DNA from: Steroidobacteraceae bacterium
GTDB lineage: Bacteria; Pseudomonadota; Gammaproteobacteria; Steroidobacterales; Steroidobacteraceae
Length of the DNA: 64,000 nucleotides
Direction: 5' to 3'
NCBI GenBank assembly: GCA_019187185.1
Contig: JABAQU010000023.1
Coordinates: 115,348 to 179,347, forward strand
Each line of letters begins with the position of its first letter. Within the stretch, counting starts at the first letter, position 1. Under the pieces are notes generated by a model, which worked only from the letters and a program-made list of their open reading frames with translations, did not search any database and was not told the origin of the DNA. A program made the position numbers and the translations under genes. Positions 19,701-27,493 of this stretch are shown here, one piece after another.

Positions 19701-22304
19701 CAGAATCTGCTGCGCCGCTGCTTGGGAGGTGATGCCTGGATGCGAGGGCGACGGTAGCTGCGCTGTCGCTGCGTTGGCTGCCATCGAGAGGGACGCTGCG
19801 TCGGCTGGGTGTGTGCCGCTAAAGGCGGCGGCGAGCGCCTGTTGCTGTCGGGACACCGGCTGTCCGCCTATTTGAGACGCGAAGGCCTGCGCGCCCGCTC
19901 CCTGGATGGCGATCGCACCGGTGATCGCTTGGCGGAGCGCATCTCGATAGTGTGAGAAGCGCATGCCCGCCGAGAGTTTCGCGGCGTCTTGCCGGCTATC
20001 GGAGAACACCACGAGCTTTCGTGACTGACTGGCGGTGGCGGGCGCGATGTTTCGGAGGAGGGCATCCGAAAGCACCTGCGCGATCTTCTGGAAGCCGGTG
20101 CGGAGAGTGCGAACGGGTGACCCGATCTGGCGCCGGGACCAGTCAGCGTCACATCGAGGGCAGCGCGCTGGATACGCCTGCCGCGCGCTGTCCCCCGCGG
20201 GTGGAGTCGGCGAATGCATCGCCGGCACGTAGTAAAGGTACCCGGGACCGCCGAGCGCGACCTTGCCGTCCGCCGGCGTGAAACGCGCGGCTCTCCACGC
20301 CCTGGGAACTCCGTCTTGAGTCCACTGGAGGGACGCGGGCGTCACTCCAGGTGCTCCGGGCCAATACACGGCGTATCGGAGGTAGTCGCGATCCATCGAG
20401 GCCATGTCTGGGGACGCCTCGAGATCCGGATGGTCGGGGCTGAGGTACCACTCATTGGGATTCAATCCCGTGTCTCGCCGGTAGCCGCCGAAGAAGATAT
20501 CGCCGCAGGCCTCGCAGTAGAGCAGCTCGAGCACGCGCGAGCCGCAACCGCAGGTGAGCGTCGGGACGTAGTGAAGCGCGCCGGCGGGAGGGGCGCCGTT
20601 GCGAGGCGGGACCTGTGTACATGCCGGGTTTGTGCACGCCCAGAGGCCTTGCAGGTTGCGATAGATGATGTGCGCTCGAACTGGGAGAGGGGCGGTGCCG
20701 CTCGCCCCTCGGGCTGCAGACAGGCCGGCGAGAAGACCTTCTACCGCTTCAATGCCGTCCGGAAGCGGAAGACCGGGGTACATCGCCGACGCGATCTGCT
20801 CGGGGAATCTCGGCTCCAACCGAGGAGCGGTCGCGGGCCCCGCTGAACATGCCAAGCGTAGTGCGTCATCCGCCATCACGTGGGCGAGGGCGGAGTCGAG
20901 TGTCAACTCCGGGCTCGCTCCGGCTGGCGTCGCCGGCGCCCCGGTTGCGTTCTGAAATGCCGCCGCAGCGGCGGCCGTCAGCGAAGGCGACGCACGTAGG
21001 TCGTTGCGCAGCTGGCGCAGCGCCGCCACGCTCGCGCGTACGGGGCCGAACGCACTAGGGTTGACCGGCTGCGTCGCTGCACCGACGATCCGAAACCGAT
21101 TGCGATCGCGCCCGAAAAACGACTCGAGGTACTGAAGGCCTGCCGCGCCACTGGCCACTGATGCGCTCGAAGCGATGATGCGCAGCTGATTCGAGCCCGG
21201 TGCTAGACCGATGCGGTCGAGGAGCACGCGCATGAGATACGCGACCTCGGTGCCGGGGGTTCCGCGATATGTGTGCAGCTCGTCGACGACGAGATGAAAG
21301 ATGTGCGAGGGGTCTTCTTGGAGCCACTGCCTCGTCAGATCAAAAATCTGCGCCTCGACGCTGCGCATCAGCATGATGTTCAGCATAGAGTAGTTCGTGA
21401 TCATGACGTCTGGGGGGTGGTCCTGCATATCCCAGCGCGACCACATCTCACCGCCGTCCATCGTCGCGAAGAACCGTGCCGCAGGAGTTCCCGCAACGAG
21501 CTGGGAGTCTCGATGCGCATCAGCGAGTTCGGCGCGCAACCTGCCCGTGGCCGCCGAGGTGCGGCTCCCTGACACCGGTGTTCGCCCTGTGTAGCGCCCG
21601 AAGTAGATCCGATTCGCTGCACGGTGCGCTTGGAGCCACGCTCGGGCACCCGCACCATCAAAGGCGTCACGCAGACGCGCGAGCTGGTCCTCAACGAGCG
21701 CGTTGAGCGGGTAGAGGATGAGCGCCCTGATCGCGGGCGTCCGGTTCTCATGCGCTCGTTGCGGAACGCGGGGAGCCCAGCGCCGCCGGCTTCCTTGCAT
21801 GGACCAGTGATTCCACCAGTCCCACTGCGCGGGTCGCAGCCCGGGCGCCGGCCAGGTCATCGATTCTCGAGCGAGCTCGGCGGCAATTGGAAGTAGAAAG
21901 CATTCGGTCTTACCCGACCCGGTTCCCGTCGTCACCACGACATCGTGGCCGTTGACGACCGACTCCTCGAACACGGTACGCTGGTGCGTGTACAACTCGC
22001 GCGGCTGCCCGTTCGGAAGGGCCGGAGGAAAGAGCCCCTGCGAAACGAACGCCGACAAGTCGGTGACGACGGGCTGAGGCCACACTGGCCCAAGGAGAGC
22101 CTGCGCGGCTTGCGAGAACGTTTGGCCGCAGAGCTGATATGCCGGGATGGGCTCGATGAGTGGGCGCCGGTAGAGTCTTCCATCCGCATCGAGCAGCGCG
22201 CGCCGCTCGGCGACGAGATCCGGGTATCTGAGGTCAAACGGACTGTCGAGATACCGGAAGTAGGTGTCACGGAGATCTTCGAAGATGGCGAGCGGGTTAC
22301 TCAT
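16743..22304 (-). CDS. druE: Giant DEAD/DEAH helicase with DUF1998-like C-terminus (DruE-type)
   Basis: A 1853-aa superfamily 2 helicase. Walker A VTTGTGSGKTE lies near residue 125, the DExH box DELHTYRG near 343, and motif III SASV follows. Motifs V/VI VTTTMEAGVDIGSL and QRVGRAGRRG lie near 1200. Several Cys clusters (CEACGD, CRRC, CPVCG) suggest zinc sites. The C-terminal LCRTSCPDCLRDFSN (near 1730) is the DUF1998-type cysteine block. Size and domain order match DruE, the hallmark of Druantia anti-phage systems. The ATG overlaps the druG stop (ATGA). An open frame extends 40 codons upstream, but MSNPLAIFEDL is the natural start. Confidence 0.85.
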   Translation of the reverse strand: MSNPLAIFEDLRDTYFRYLDSPFDLRYPDLVAERRALLDADGRLYRRPLIEPIPAYQLCGQTFSQAAQALLGPVWPQPVVTDLSAFVSQGLFPPALPNGQPRELYTHQRTVFEESVVNGHDVVVTTGTGSGKTECFLLPIAAELARESMTWPAPGLRPAQWDWWNHWSMQGSRRRWAPRVPQRAHENRTPAIRALILYPLNALVEDQLARLRDAFDGAGARAWLQAHRAANRIYFGRYTGRTPVSGSRTSAATGRLRAELADAHRDSQLVAGTPAARFFATMDGGEMWSRWDMQDHPPDVMITNYSMLNIMLMRSVEAQIFDLTRQWLQEDPSHIFHLVVDELHTYRGTPGTEVAYLMRVLLDRIGLAPGSNQLRIIASSASVASGAAGLQYLESFFGRDRNRFRIVGAATQPVNPSAFGPVRASVAALRQLRNDLRASPSLTAAAAAAFQNATGAPATPAGASPELTLDSALAHVMADDALRLACSAGPATAPRLEPRFPEQIASAMYPGLPLPDGIEAVEGLLAGLSAARGASGTAPLPVRAHIIYRNLQGLWACTNPACTQVPPRNGAPPAGALHYVPTLTCGCGSRVLELLYCEACGDIFFGGYRRDTGLNPNEWYLSPDHPDLEASPDMASMDRDYLRYAVYWPGAPGVTPASLQWTQDGVPRAWRAARFTPADGKVALGGPGYLYYVPAMHSPTPPAGDSARQAYPARCPRCDADWSRRQIGSPVRTLRTGFQKIAQVLSDALLRNIAPATASQSRKLVVFSDSRQDAAKLSAGMRFSHYRDALRQAITGAIAIQGAGAQAFASQIGGQPVSRQQQALAAAFSGTHPADAASLSMAANAATAQLPSPSHPGITSQAAAQQILARAAQGPFHIGQLSADASAQMLANGVNPGGFTQDVLWTAPRTREGSWRDLYTWGVAGTVPQARPAAQLSQQQRDHLRRIQDRSLLEVMDVIFASGRRSLESLRLAFATTDRIAMPAPSVLVQEAADGTIRLLGARRRLSTHGAASQPNPPAYVAQYLAAVAQLHGFTPSTFAADVLNHLNSASVLTQHVLVAQNLCLARPGTVYFECGQCRRVHLHAAGGVCTDCHIPLGPPQPLAAAQATRDYYSYLATQAGPLFRLNCEELTGQTNKNDGRKRQRLFQDICLPPPDEIQVTDPIDLLSVTTTMEAGVDIGSLLAVMMANMPPMRFNYQQRVGRAGRRGAGLSVALTLCRGRSHDDYYFQRPDRITSDPPPQPYVDMRREAILQRVLAKEVLRQAFAALGLFAALGGDSVHGEFGEAADWGTAPAQPPPGTPPGLTVAQLVDDWIQNNQAAIAHTCDVLLSFTTPQMQAQRAALITYVQTQLLPRVTVASVDPRLPQRSLSERLANVGVLPMFGFPTRVRYLFHERPGGAYEWPPDGVVDRELDIAISQFAPASETVKDGVIHTAVGVVDYQPQGNAVVEQPNPLGPPLPIGLCRRCQAVDGSQSPAQACPVCGAAPPDYEQVVLSQPRGFRTWFGASRDFDGVFEWTARASRPKVGVMPIGMTPVANFEIWSGQDTVYVINDNEGQLFDFEKLAQGETWVTRDALAKVDVNNPPLAPGGAPDRRALASVKPTDVLVLGIQAWPVGVSAVPLRVEGRAGLYSLGFLLRRAAAVRLDIHERELKVGLRVMQDPNGQVIGQIFISDSLENGAGYSSYFGTPAEAESLLRFIVGQTSNTFYGPLVAQQDPQGNPLHGSLCRTSCPDCLRDFSNLAYHNILDWRLGLDLARLALDPAAPIDFSVPYWQGLDAAAAGPYFAAMPGWQPVMFGGLQAGRRGNQVELVTHPLWNTDPNFAGPQLAAAYAQAVAAGCQVTMKSIFEVLRRPF

Positions 22305-23266
22305 CGGAGCTCCTGGCGGAGAAGTGCCGCCGCAATCGCGGCGATATCCTGCGGAATCTCGGGGTACTGGAGAGAGCCGCCTCGTAGGCCGCTGCCCTCG
22401 TACGAAGGTGGCAATCCCGAGCACAGGATCAGGGCTCGCTCTACCAAGAATGGCGGGCGGCAGCTTGCCGGCATCGAGAGCGTTCGCTTTTGGGCATCGT
22501 ACCGGAGCACTTGGCGCCGATGCCGCCGCTGACGCAGAACGAGGTACTTGCCAACCTGTGCGGGGATTCGCGCTGCAGCGCCCCTGCAGCAGAAGAGCAC
22601 ATGGCCCTGGTGCCGGAGAGCGAAGCGAAACAGACCGGCCGGGGCAGTGCGAGCATCGTCCAGCGTCGCCGAGCGCCAGACGAGGTCGTCGGCAGAGAAC
22701 CGATCGATTCTCCAGTCTGAACCGAAGGGCAGCTCGGTTTGGTAGCGCACGCTTGGGTCGTCCACCGGCGGGAGGCTCGCAAGAAGTGCTGCTGGCGCGT
22801 CGTCCTGCAAGAGGAATCCGGCCCTCTCGGCGACTGCGGTTAGCGTCTCCCGTGTGTTGGCGGTAATCACGATCTGGTCAGGATACGAAGCGAACTCGAG
22901 CACTCGGAGTTCTGCTCCATGAGTAGCGGCGGCTGAACGCAGGCGATCGGTGACCGAGACCGATCTTGCTCCGGCTACGACACCGAGCCAGCCACGCGCA
23001 TGTCGCGTGACCGCCAGGGACGGAGGCGTGACTCGCCACTCCGCTCCCTCACCGGCACCAGCGAAGAACTCGGCGTGCCCAACACGTTGAAGGTTGAACC
23101 TGAGCGTCTGATAGAGAGGCAGGGCAAATTGGTCAGGCGCGTCGTCGCCTTCCCCATCAGTCTCGACGTCCGCTTCGAGATGAAGCTCCTCGACAGCGGC
23201 GCGGAACTGCGCCCACGAACCATGACGCCGCGCGGACATCCAGAGCAGAAGGGAGTTCGCGCTCAT
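22301..23266 (-). CDS. druG: DruG-like protein of unknown function
   Basis: A 321-aa protein with no motif I can tie to an enzyme class. It is mixed alpha/beta in appearance and has no signal peptide or membrane segment. It lies between the DruF-like and DruE-like genes with ATGA overlaps at both ends. Named DruG only by position and size in a druM-druF-druG-druE order. The start at 23266 was chosen over an earlier one (23314) because it overlaps the upstream stop. Confidence 0.6.
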   Translation of the reverse strand: MSANSLLLWMSARRHGSWAQFRAAVEELHLEADVETDGEGDDAPDQFALPLYQTLRFNLQRVGHAEFFAGAGEGAEWRVTPPSLAVTRHARGWLGVVAGARSVSVTDRLRSAAATHGAELRVLEFASYPDQIVITANTRETLTAVAERAGFLLQDDAPAALLASLPPVDDPSVRYQTELPFGSDWRIDRFSADDLVWRSATLDDARTAPAGLFRFALRHQGHVLFCCRGAAARIPAQVGKYLVLRQRRHRRQVLRYDAQKRTLSMPASCRPPFLVERALILCSGLPPSYEGSGLRGGSLQYPEIPQDIAAIAAALLRQELR

Positions 23267-25476
23267 CGCCAGCCTCTCCGGAGTGCCTTCGCGTAGCGCT
23301 TGTACTCCTTCCACAGGTCCGCAATCTCGACCCGCGAGGGCTCAGTCTGCAACCCCTTCCTGCCCGCCGTGCAGATGGCCTCGCACCACGCGTGAGATCC
23401 CCAGGCAAGAGCACGGCGTCGAGCGGCGCGCCCGCCGTCGCTCCTACTGGACTGTTGGTCGCCCTGGTCGACCGCCACGGGTGATCCAATCAGGAGCACG
23501 CGCGCCGTGCGCTTGTCGCAGTGAAGAGCGTCAGCGGGAATCGCCCAGATGGGTTTGAACCAAGGGAACCCAACGCAGAGCCCCGCGCGAACGTCACTAC
23601 GAGGCGCGCAGACTGCAATCTCGCCTGGGCGCGCTCCGATCAAGATCGGATTCGAAGCGGCAACAACTGTCGGACGGCTGTCGGATCGTGCGACTTGTGG
23701 CGGGCGAACGAGCACTCCACAAATCGCGGGTCGCGACTGCGTCCCGCTGGCAGTTGGTTCTCCCAGTGACCACGCGTAGGCATCCCACGGCTCCCAGACC
23801 TCGGCCCCACTTCGAATCGCGTATCCGCGCGAAGCGCTCGTGCACCAAACGGTGTGGTCACCGGCAGAGTCCCAACCGGGTGCAACGTACCCGCCTTCTG
23901 GGGATCGCGTCGCCTCCTGCCCATCGATGGTCACGACCCCGAGCGTGCTGGCATCGCCGCGAAGCTCGATGGTGGGTGGAAAACCGCTGAGCCACGACTG
24001 GCGATCAATCCGAATGCCGCCGCTCAACGAGATCCCGACATCTGGAAGTGGCCTGAGCGCATCAATGATGTCGCCATCTAGGCTTGGCGCGATAGGCTTC
24101 TTGGGGCGCACGCCCCGCAAGCCAACCCAGCCAGCCGGCATCCCGCTGTCGGAGTTCAGCACCGCCGGCTCAGGGCTTTCGGTGAGCGCGATCGCCGCGC
24201 GAACGTCGGCCAGACGCTCAGCGACGCAGAGCACCACGTGCTCCTCGCCAAGGATCAGGCGCGGTGTCGTCACGAAGCCGTTCAGCTCTTCATGGCGAGC
24301 CAACACGAAAATGCTTCGGCCGCTAAGGGACAGCCTGCCAGCGGCGCCGCCGGGAAGGGCGCCAGCCCACTCGATCCCCTCGCCGAGCAGGCGTCCGATG
24401 TCGGGCAGCATGACGTCTTGGTACCACTCATCCTGCAGTGCCTGAAGCTCGGGAGGAGACCCTGAACCCTCCACGGCGAACTCGATCGGCATTCCCGCAG
24501 CGCGGCGCGGCAGGAGTGAAACGCGGCAGAAGCCCGCCTTCTCGAAGATGAGCCGCACCTCGATCGGCATCGCGCGATCGCGCGTCTCTCGCTCTGGACT
24601 CGGCGATGCAGGCGCGCGCCGCAGCGCGGGCGCGCGCGCCGTCGGACGGTACTGCCTTGGGGTTTTTGGCGCGGGTGGTTGTGCGGGGAGCGGCGCAACT
24701 TGTGGCAGCGGCGTGCCCATGACGCCTGAGCCGGCATCGCGCGCAGCCGCCCCCACACGTGCCGCCTCGATCGGACGAGTTTCTGCGTCCTCTCCCAAAG
24801 CTGATGAGTCTTCTCGGACGGGGGGCGGCTCGAGCGGGGCTTCCGGGTGGGCCGCAGCGCGGGTCTCCTCTGGCCGGCGCTGCGTCTCCCGCTCCGCTGC
24901 CGCACGCGTTTCCACTTCGGCATGGCTCTTCCTCTCCGCTGCGGCGTGCGCTTCTTCCTCGGCGCGAGCCTCTGCCTCACGGCGCTGCGCCTCTCGCTCC
25001 GCTGCAACGCGAGCTTCCTCTTCAGCGCGGCGTCGCGCCTCCCGCTCGGCTTTGACGCGTGCTTCTTCTTCGGCTCGGAGTTGCGCTTCTTCGGCGGCAC
25101 GTCGCTGCGTCTCCCGCTCTGCCGCCGCGCGAGCTGCCTTCTCGGCCTGGCTCTTCCTCTCCGCTGCCGCGCGCGCCTCTTCCTCGGTGCGCTCCTCGGC
25201 CGCACGCCGCTGCGCCTCTCGCTCCACTGCAACGCGAGCTTCCTCCTCCTTGGCACGACGCGCTTCCTGTTCCGCCTGCCGTTCGCGTTCCCGCTCCGCT
25301 GCCGCGCGTTCTTCTTCATCGGCGCGGCGTTGGACCTCTTCTGCCTCGCGGCGCTGTGCTTCTCGCTCTGCGGCAACGCTGGCTTGGGTCTCGGTGCGTC
25401 GGCGTCGCGCGCGCACGACGACTCCCACGATCGCGGTTGCGAACGCAAGACCAATCCCGCCGATGACGAAAAGCAT
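23263..25476 (-). CDS. druF: DruF-like membrane-anchored coiled-coil protein
   Basis: A 737-aa protein with a short N-terminal transmembrane helix (LFVIGGIGLAFATAIVGVVV, residues 2-21). A charged coiled coil follows to about residue 210, built from Glu/Ala/Arg heptads such as AEREAQRRAEEE. A Pro-rich linker leads to a C-terminal globular region (about 300-737) with no recognised motif. Position in the operon suggests DruF. The membrane anchor plus long coil would fit a sensor or tether; that is inference. The start is ATG 25474-25476; a GTG two codons upstream is the alternative. The stop overlaps the druG ATG. Confidence 0.6.
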   Translation of the reverse strand: MLFVIGGIGLAFATAIVGVVVRARRRRTETQASVAAEREAQRREAEEVQRRADEEERAAAERERERQAEQEARRAKEEEARVAVEREAQRRAAEERTEEEARAAAERKSQAEKAARAAAERETQRRAAEEAQLRAEEEARVKAEREARRRAEEEARVAAEREAQRREAEARAEEEAHAAAERKSHAEVETRAAAERETQRRPEETRAAAHPEAPLEPPPVREDSSALGEDAETRPIEAARVGAAARDAGSGVMGTPLPQVAPLPAQPPAPKTPRQYRPTARAPALRRAPASPSPERETRDRAMPIEVRLIFEKAGFCRVSLLPRRAAGMPIEFAVEGSGSPPELQALQDEWYQDVMLPDIGRLLGEGIEWAGALPGGAAGRLSLSGRSIFVLARHEELNGFVTTPRLILGEEHVVLCVAERLADVRAAIALTESPEPAVLNSDSGMPAGWVGLRGVRPKKPIAPSLDGDIIDALRPLPDVGISLSGGIRIDRQSWLSGFPPTIELRGDASTLGVVTIDGQEATRSPEGGYVAPGWDSAGDHTVWCTSASRGYAIRSGAEVWEPWDAYAWSLGEPTASGTQSRPAICGVLVRPPQVARSDSRPTVVAASNPILIGARPGEIAVCAPRSDVRAGLCVGFPWFKPIWAIPADALHCDKRTARVLLIGSPVAVDQGDQQSSRSDGGRAARRRALAWGSHAWCEAICTAGRKGLQTEPSRVEIADLWKEYKRYAKALRRGWR

Positions 25477-25514
25477 CTCCACGACCGGGGAAGTTCCCCT
25501 CCTTATCTGTCCGT

Positions 25515-26294
25515 CTACAGCCGGGCATCTCCCTCTGCGATCGCGGCGCGTGCCCCCACCGAGATCGCGATGGGCATCGGCACATGCTTGTCTGCGCTGA
25601 CACGGAGACCGACCTTCGGGCAGTCGGCGTTCAGCGGGCAGCACGCGCACTGGGGAGCGCGTGGAAGGCACGTGCGCTGCCCGTGAACGACGAGGTTTAC
25701 ATGTAGAGCTCGACGGCGGGGCAGAGGCACAGCAGCCTGAATCGCATCGTGCAGTGAGCGACGTCGATAGACGGCTCGCCGTGAGAGAACACCGGTTCGC
25801 TTCAAGATGCGAAACGTATTGCTGTCTATCGGCAACACCTCGCGCCCGAGGCTGTAGAGAAGGACGCAGCGGGCAGCCTTCCACGATAGCCCGGGGAGGC
25901 GCGTGAGCAGTCTCTCCGCTTCGTCGTTGTTCATTGCTCGCAAGAGATCGAGGGAATGCTCGCCTGCGACGTTGCGGACCTCAGCGAGAAGACGGCGGAT
26001 GGTCCTCGTCTTCTGTCTGTGGAGGCCGCCATCGCGAAGAATGCGTGCGACTTCGCGGGCCGAGGCACACTCGAGCGCGTCCCACGATGGGTAGGCAGCG
26101 CGCAGTCTGGACCATGTCGAGCCGAAGCGCGCGAGATCGGTCTGGAAGCTCAGAATGATGTAGATGGCCTCGTCCAGTGGATCGGGCTTGTTGCCGAGTT
26201 CGGCCTCCGGACTTCTGTAGGCAGCCTCGAGCGCCGCATCGATCTGGGCAAGGCGCTTCGCCGCACCGGTCCTTAGCGGAGAGGCGGCCGTCAT
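25515..26294 (-). CDS. Endonuclease III-like HhH-GPD DNA glycosylase with 4Fe-4S site
   Basis: This 259-aa DNA glycosylase has the helix-hairpin-helix LPGLSWKAARCVLL, with the catalytic Lys retained, then IDSNTFRIL with the catalytic Asp. Its cluster motif is spaced C-x6-C-x2-C-x5-C (CLPRAPQCACCPLNADC), as in endonuclease III. Lys plus Asp implies a bifunctional glycosylase/AP-lyase. It overlaps the methyltransferase gene by four bases (ATGA) and lies 38 bases from druF. Encoded with a cytosine methyltransferase, it may repair T:G mismatches from 5-methylcytosine deamination, as Mig-type glycosylases do, or excise modified cytosine. Substrate is inference. Confidence 0.85.
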   Translation of the reverse strand: MTAASPLRTGAAKRLAQIDAALEAAYRSPEAELGNKPDPLDEAIYIILSFQTDLARFGSTWSRLRAAYPSWDALECASAREVARILRDGGLHRQKTRTIRRLLAEVRNVAGEHSLDLLRAMNNDEAERLLTRLPGLSWKAARCVLLYSLGREVLPIDSNTFRILKRTGVLSRRAVYRRRSLHDAIQAAVPLPRRRALHVNLVVHGQRTCLPRAPQCACCPLNADCPKVGLRVSADKHVPMPIAISVGARAAIAEGDARL

Positions 26295-27493
26295 CTCTCG
26301 GTCCCCGCGGTTCCGTCTTCCATCGCCTCGCCGAGCACCCGTTCGATGAGCGGGGGCGGCACCGAGTTGCCGATCATCTCGTAAGCGCTCCTCCGGCAGA
26401 CCACGGTGGAGGGAAACGTGACGTAGTCTGGGATCCCTTGAATGCGGGTGTACTCCCGCACGGACAGAGAACGGTCCTCATCGTAGTGGTAGACGCAGTC
26501 GTACTTCGTCGATAGCGCTGTCGAGGGAGCGTCGGGGTGCAGGCGCCTGTACGCGGAGTCGTAGCGCCTCGATAGACCGTTGAGGTGCTCCTTGGGGATT
26601 ACTCGCGCGCAGCCACCAGGAGGGATGTGCTGCAAGCGCTTGACGGTCTCAGTGTTCACCGCAGGCGTTCGGGTATCGCGTAGCTTCTCGGTGGCGCCCT
26701 TGCGCACCCATCTCTGAAACGCGGTCTTCGCTCCAGAGGCGTACGGCCTCTCGGCTTCTGGCTCTCCTGGGCCGAGTAGTGGCAAATCGGAGAGCGCCTG
26801 ACTCGCCGACGTGAGCATCGTGTTTTCCGGGTCCGTGAGGGCAGCGAGATACTTCTCGAGCTCTTTTGGAACCGTGCCTTTGTGACGGACAGCCGCGAAG
26901 AGCGGTGTGAGATCGGGGCCAGGCTCGGGCAGTCGCTCCTTGCCGCCGCCCCGGACCCCGAAGATCAAGATCCGGCGCCGAGCTTGCGGCGTCCCAGACA
27001 GCGCGGCGTCGTACACCTTGTATTCGACTCGGTAGCGCAGGCGCTTCGCCGGCCGCTCGAGCCGCTCCAGGACATCGGCGAATGTCCTTCCGTCGCGATG
27101 CCTGATGAGGTCCGGCACGTTCTCGATCAGGAAGAGCCGCGGCCGAAGGATGGCAACGTATTCAGGCATCGCCGCAAGAACACGATTGTGGCCATTGCGA
27201 CCGTCATGGTGACCGTTCCGCAGCTGGCTGAAGCCCTTGCAGGGCGGCCCCGCGGCGACAAGTTCGATGTCGCCGATGCGCCGGCGGTCGGCCTCTACGA
27301 GTCGGCGCCCTTTCTCGCTTAGGAGGTTGGCGGTTGCCGCGACCTCGTCACCGAAGTTGTGGTTGTAGATCGCGACGGCCTCATTCCACGAGTCGTATGC
27401 CTTCGCGATCTTGAACCCGAGCGCCCGGAGGCCAATCCCGATGCCGCCGAGACCAGCGCAAAGTTCGATGGCGACACCTGCACGTCGATTCAT
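26291..27493 (-). CDS. druM: C5 cytosine DNA methyltransferase (DruM-type)
   Basis: A 400-aa m5C methyltransferase with all core motifs: I IELCAGLGGIGIGL, IV PPCKGFSQ with the catalytic Cys, VI LFLIENVPDL, VIII QARRRILIFGVR and X AYEMIGNSVPP. The target sequence cannot be predicted. It is the first gene of the minus-strand operon ending in druE and would mark host DNA as self. The ATG at 27491-27493 is preferred over an in-frame TTG at 27508; neither has a strong ribosome binding site. The TGA overlaps the glycosylase start. Confidence 0.92.
   Translation of the reverse strand: MNRRAGVAIELCAGLGGIGIGLRALGFKIAKAYDSWNEAVAIYNHNFGDEVAATANLLSEKGRRLVEADRRRIGDIELVAAGPPCKGFSQLRNGHHDGRNGHNRVLAAMPEYVAILRPRLFLIENVPDLIRHRDGRTFADVLERLERPAKRLRYRVEYKVYDAALSGTPQARRRILIFGVRGGGKERLPEPGPDLTPLFAAVRHKGTVPKELEKYLAALTDPENTMLTSASQALSDLPLLGPGEPEAERPYASGAKTAFQRWVRKGATEKLRDTRTPAVNTETVKRLQHIPPGGCARVIPKEHLNGLSRRYDSAYRRLHPDAPSTALSTKYDCVYHYDEDRSLSVREYTRIQGIPDYVTFPSTVVCRRSAYEMIGNSVPPPLIERVLGEAMEDGTAGTER

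Noticed and set aside
24850..25450. Repetitive DNA that might be a CRISPR or tandem-repeat array
   Set aside because: The periodicity reflects codons of a coiled coil (Ala/Glu/Arg heptads) inside druF. There are no spacers.
16743..27493. Assignment of the operon to DISARM
   Set aside because: DISARM also has a DUF1998 protein and a cytosine methylase, but it needs separate drmA/drmB genes and a PLD protein drmC. Here helicase and DUF1998 are one 1853-aa chain and no PLD gene is in the operon. The PLD gene at 12057 is chromosomal and distant.
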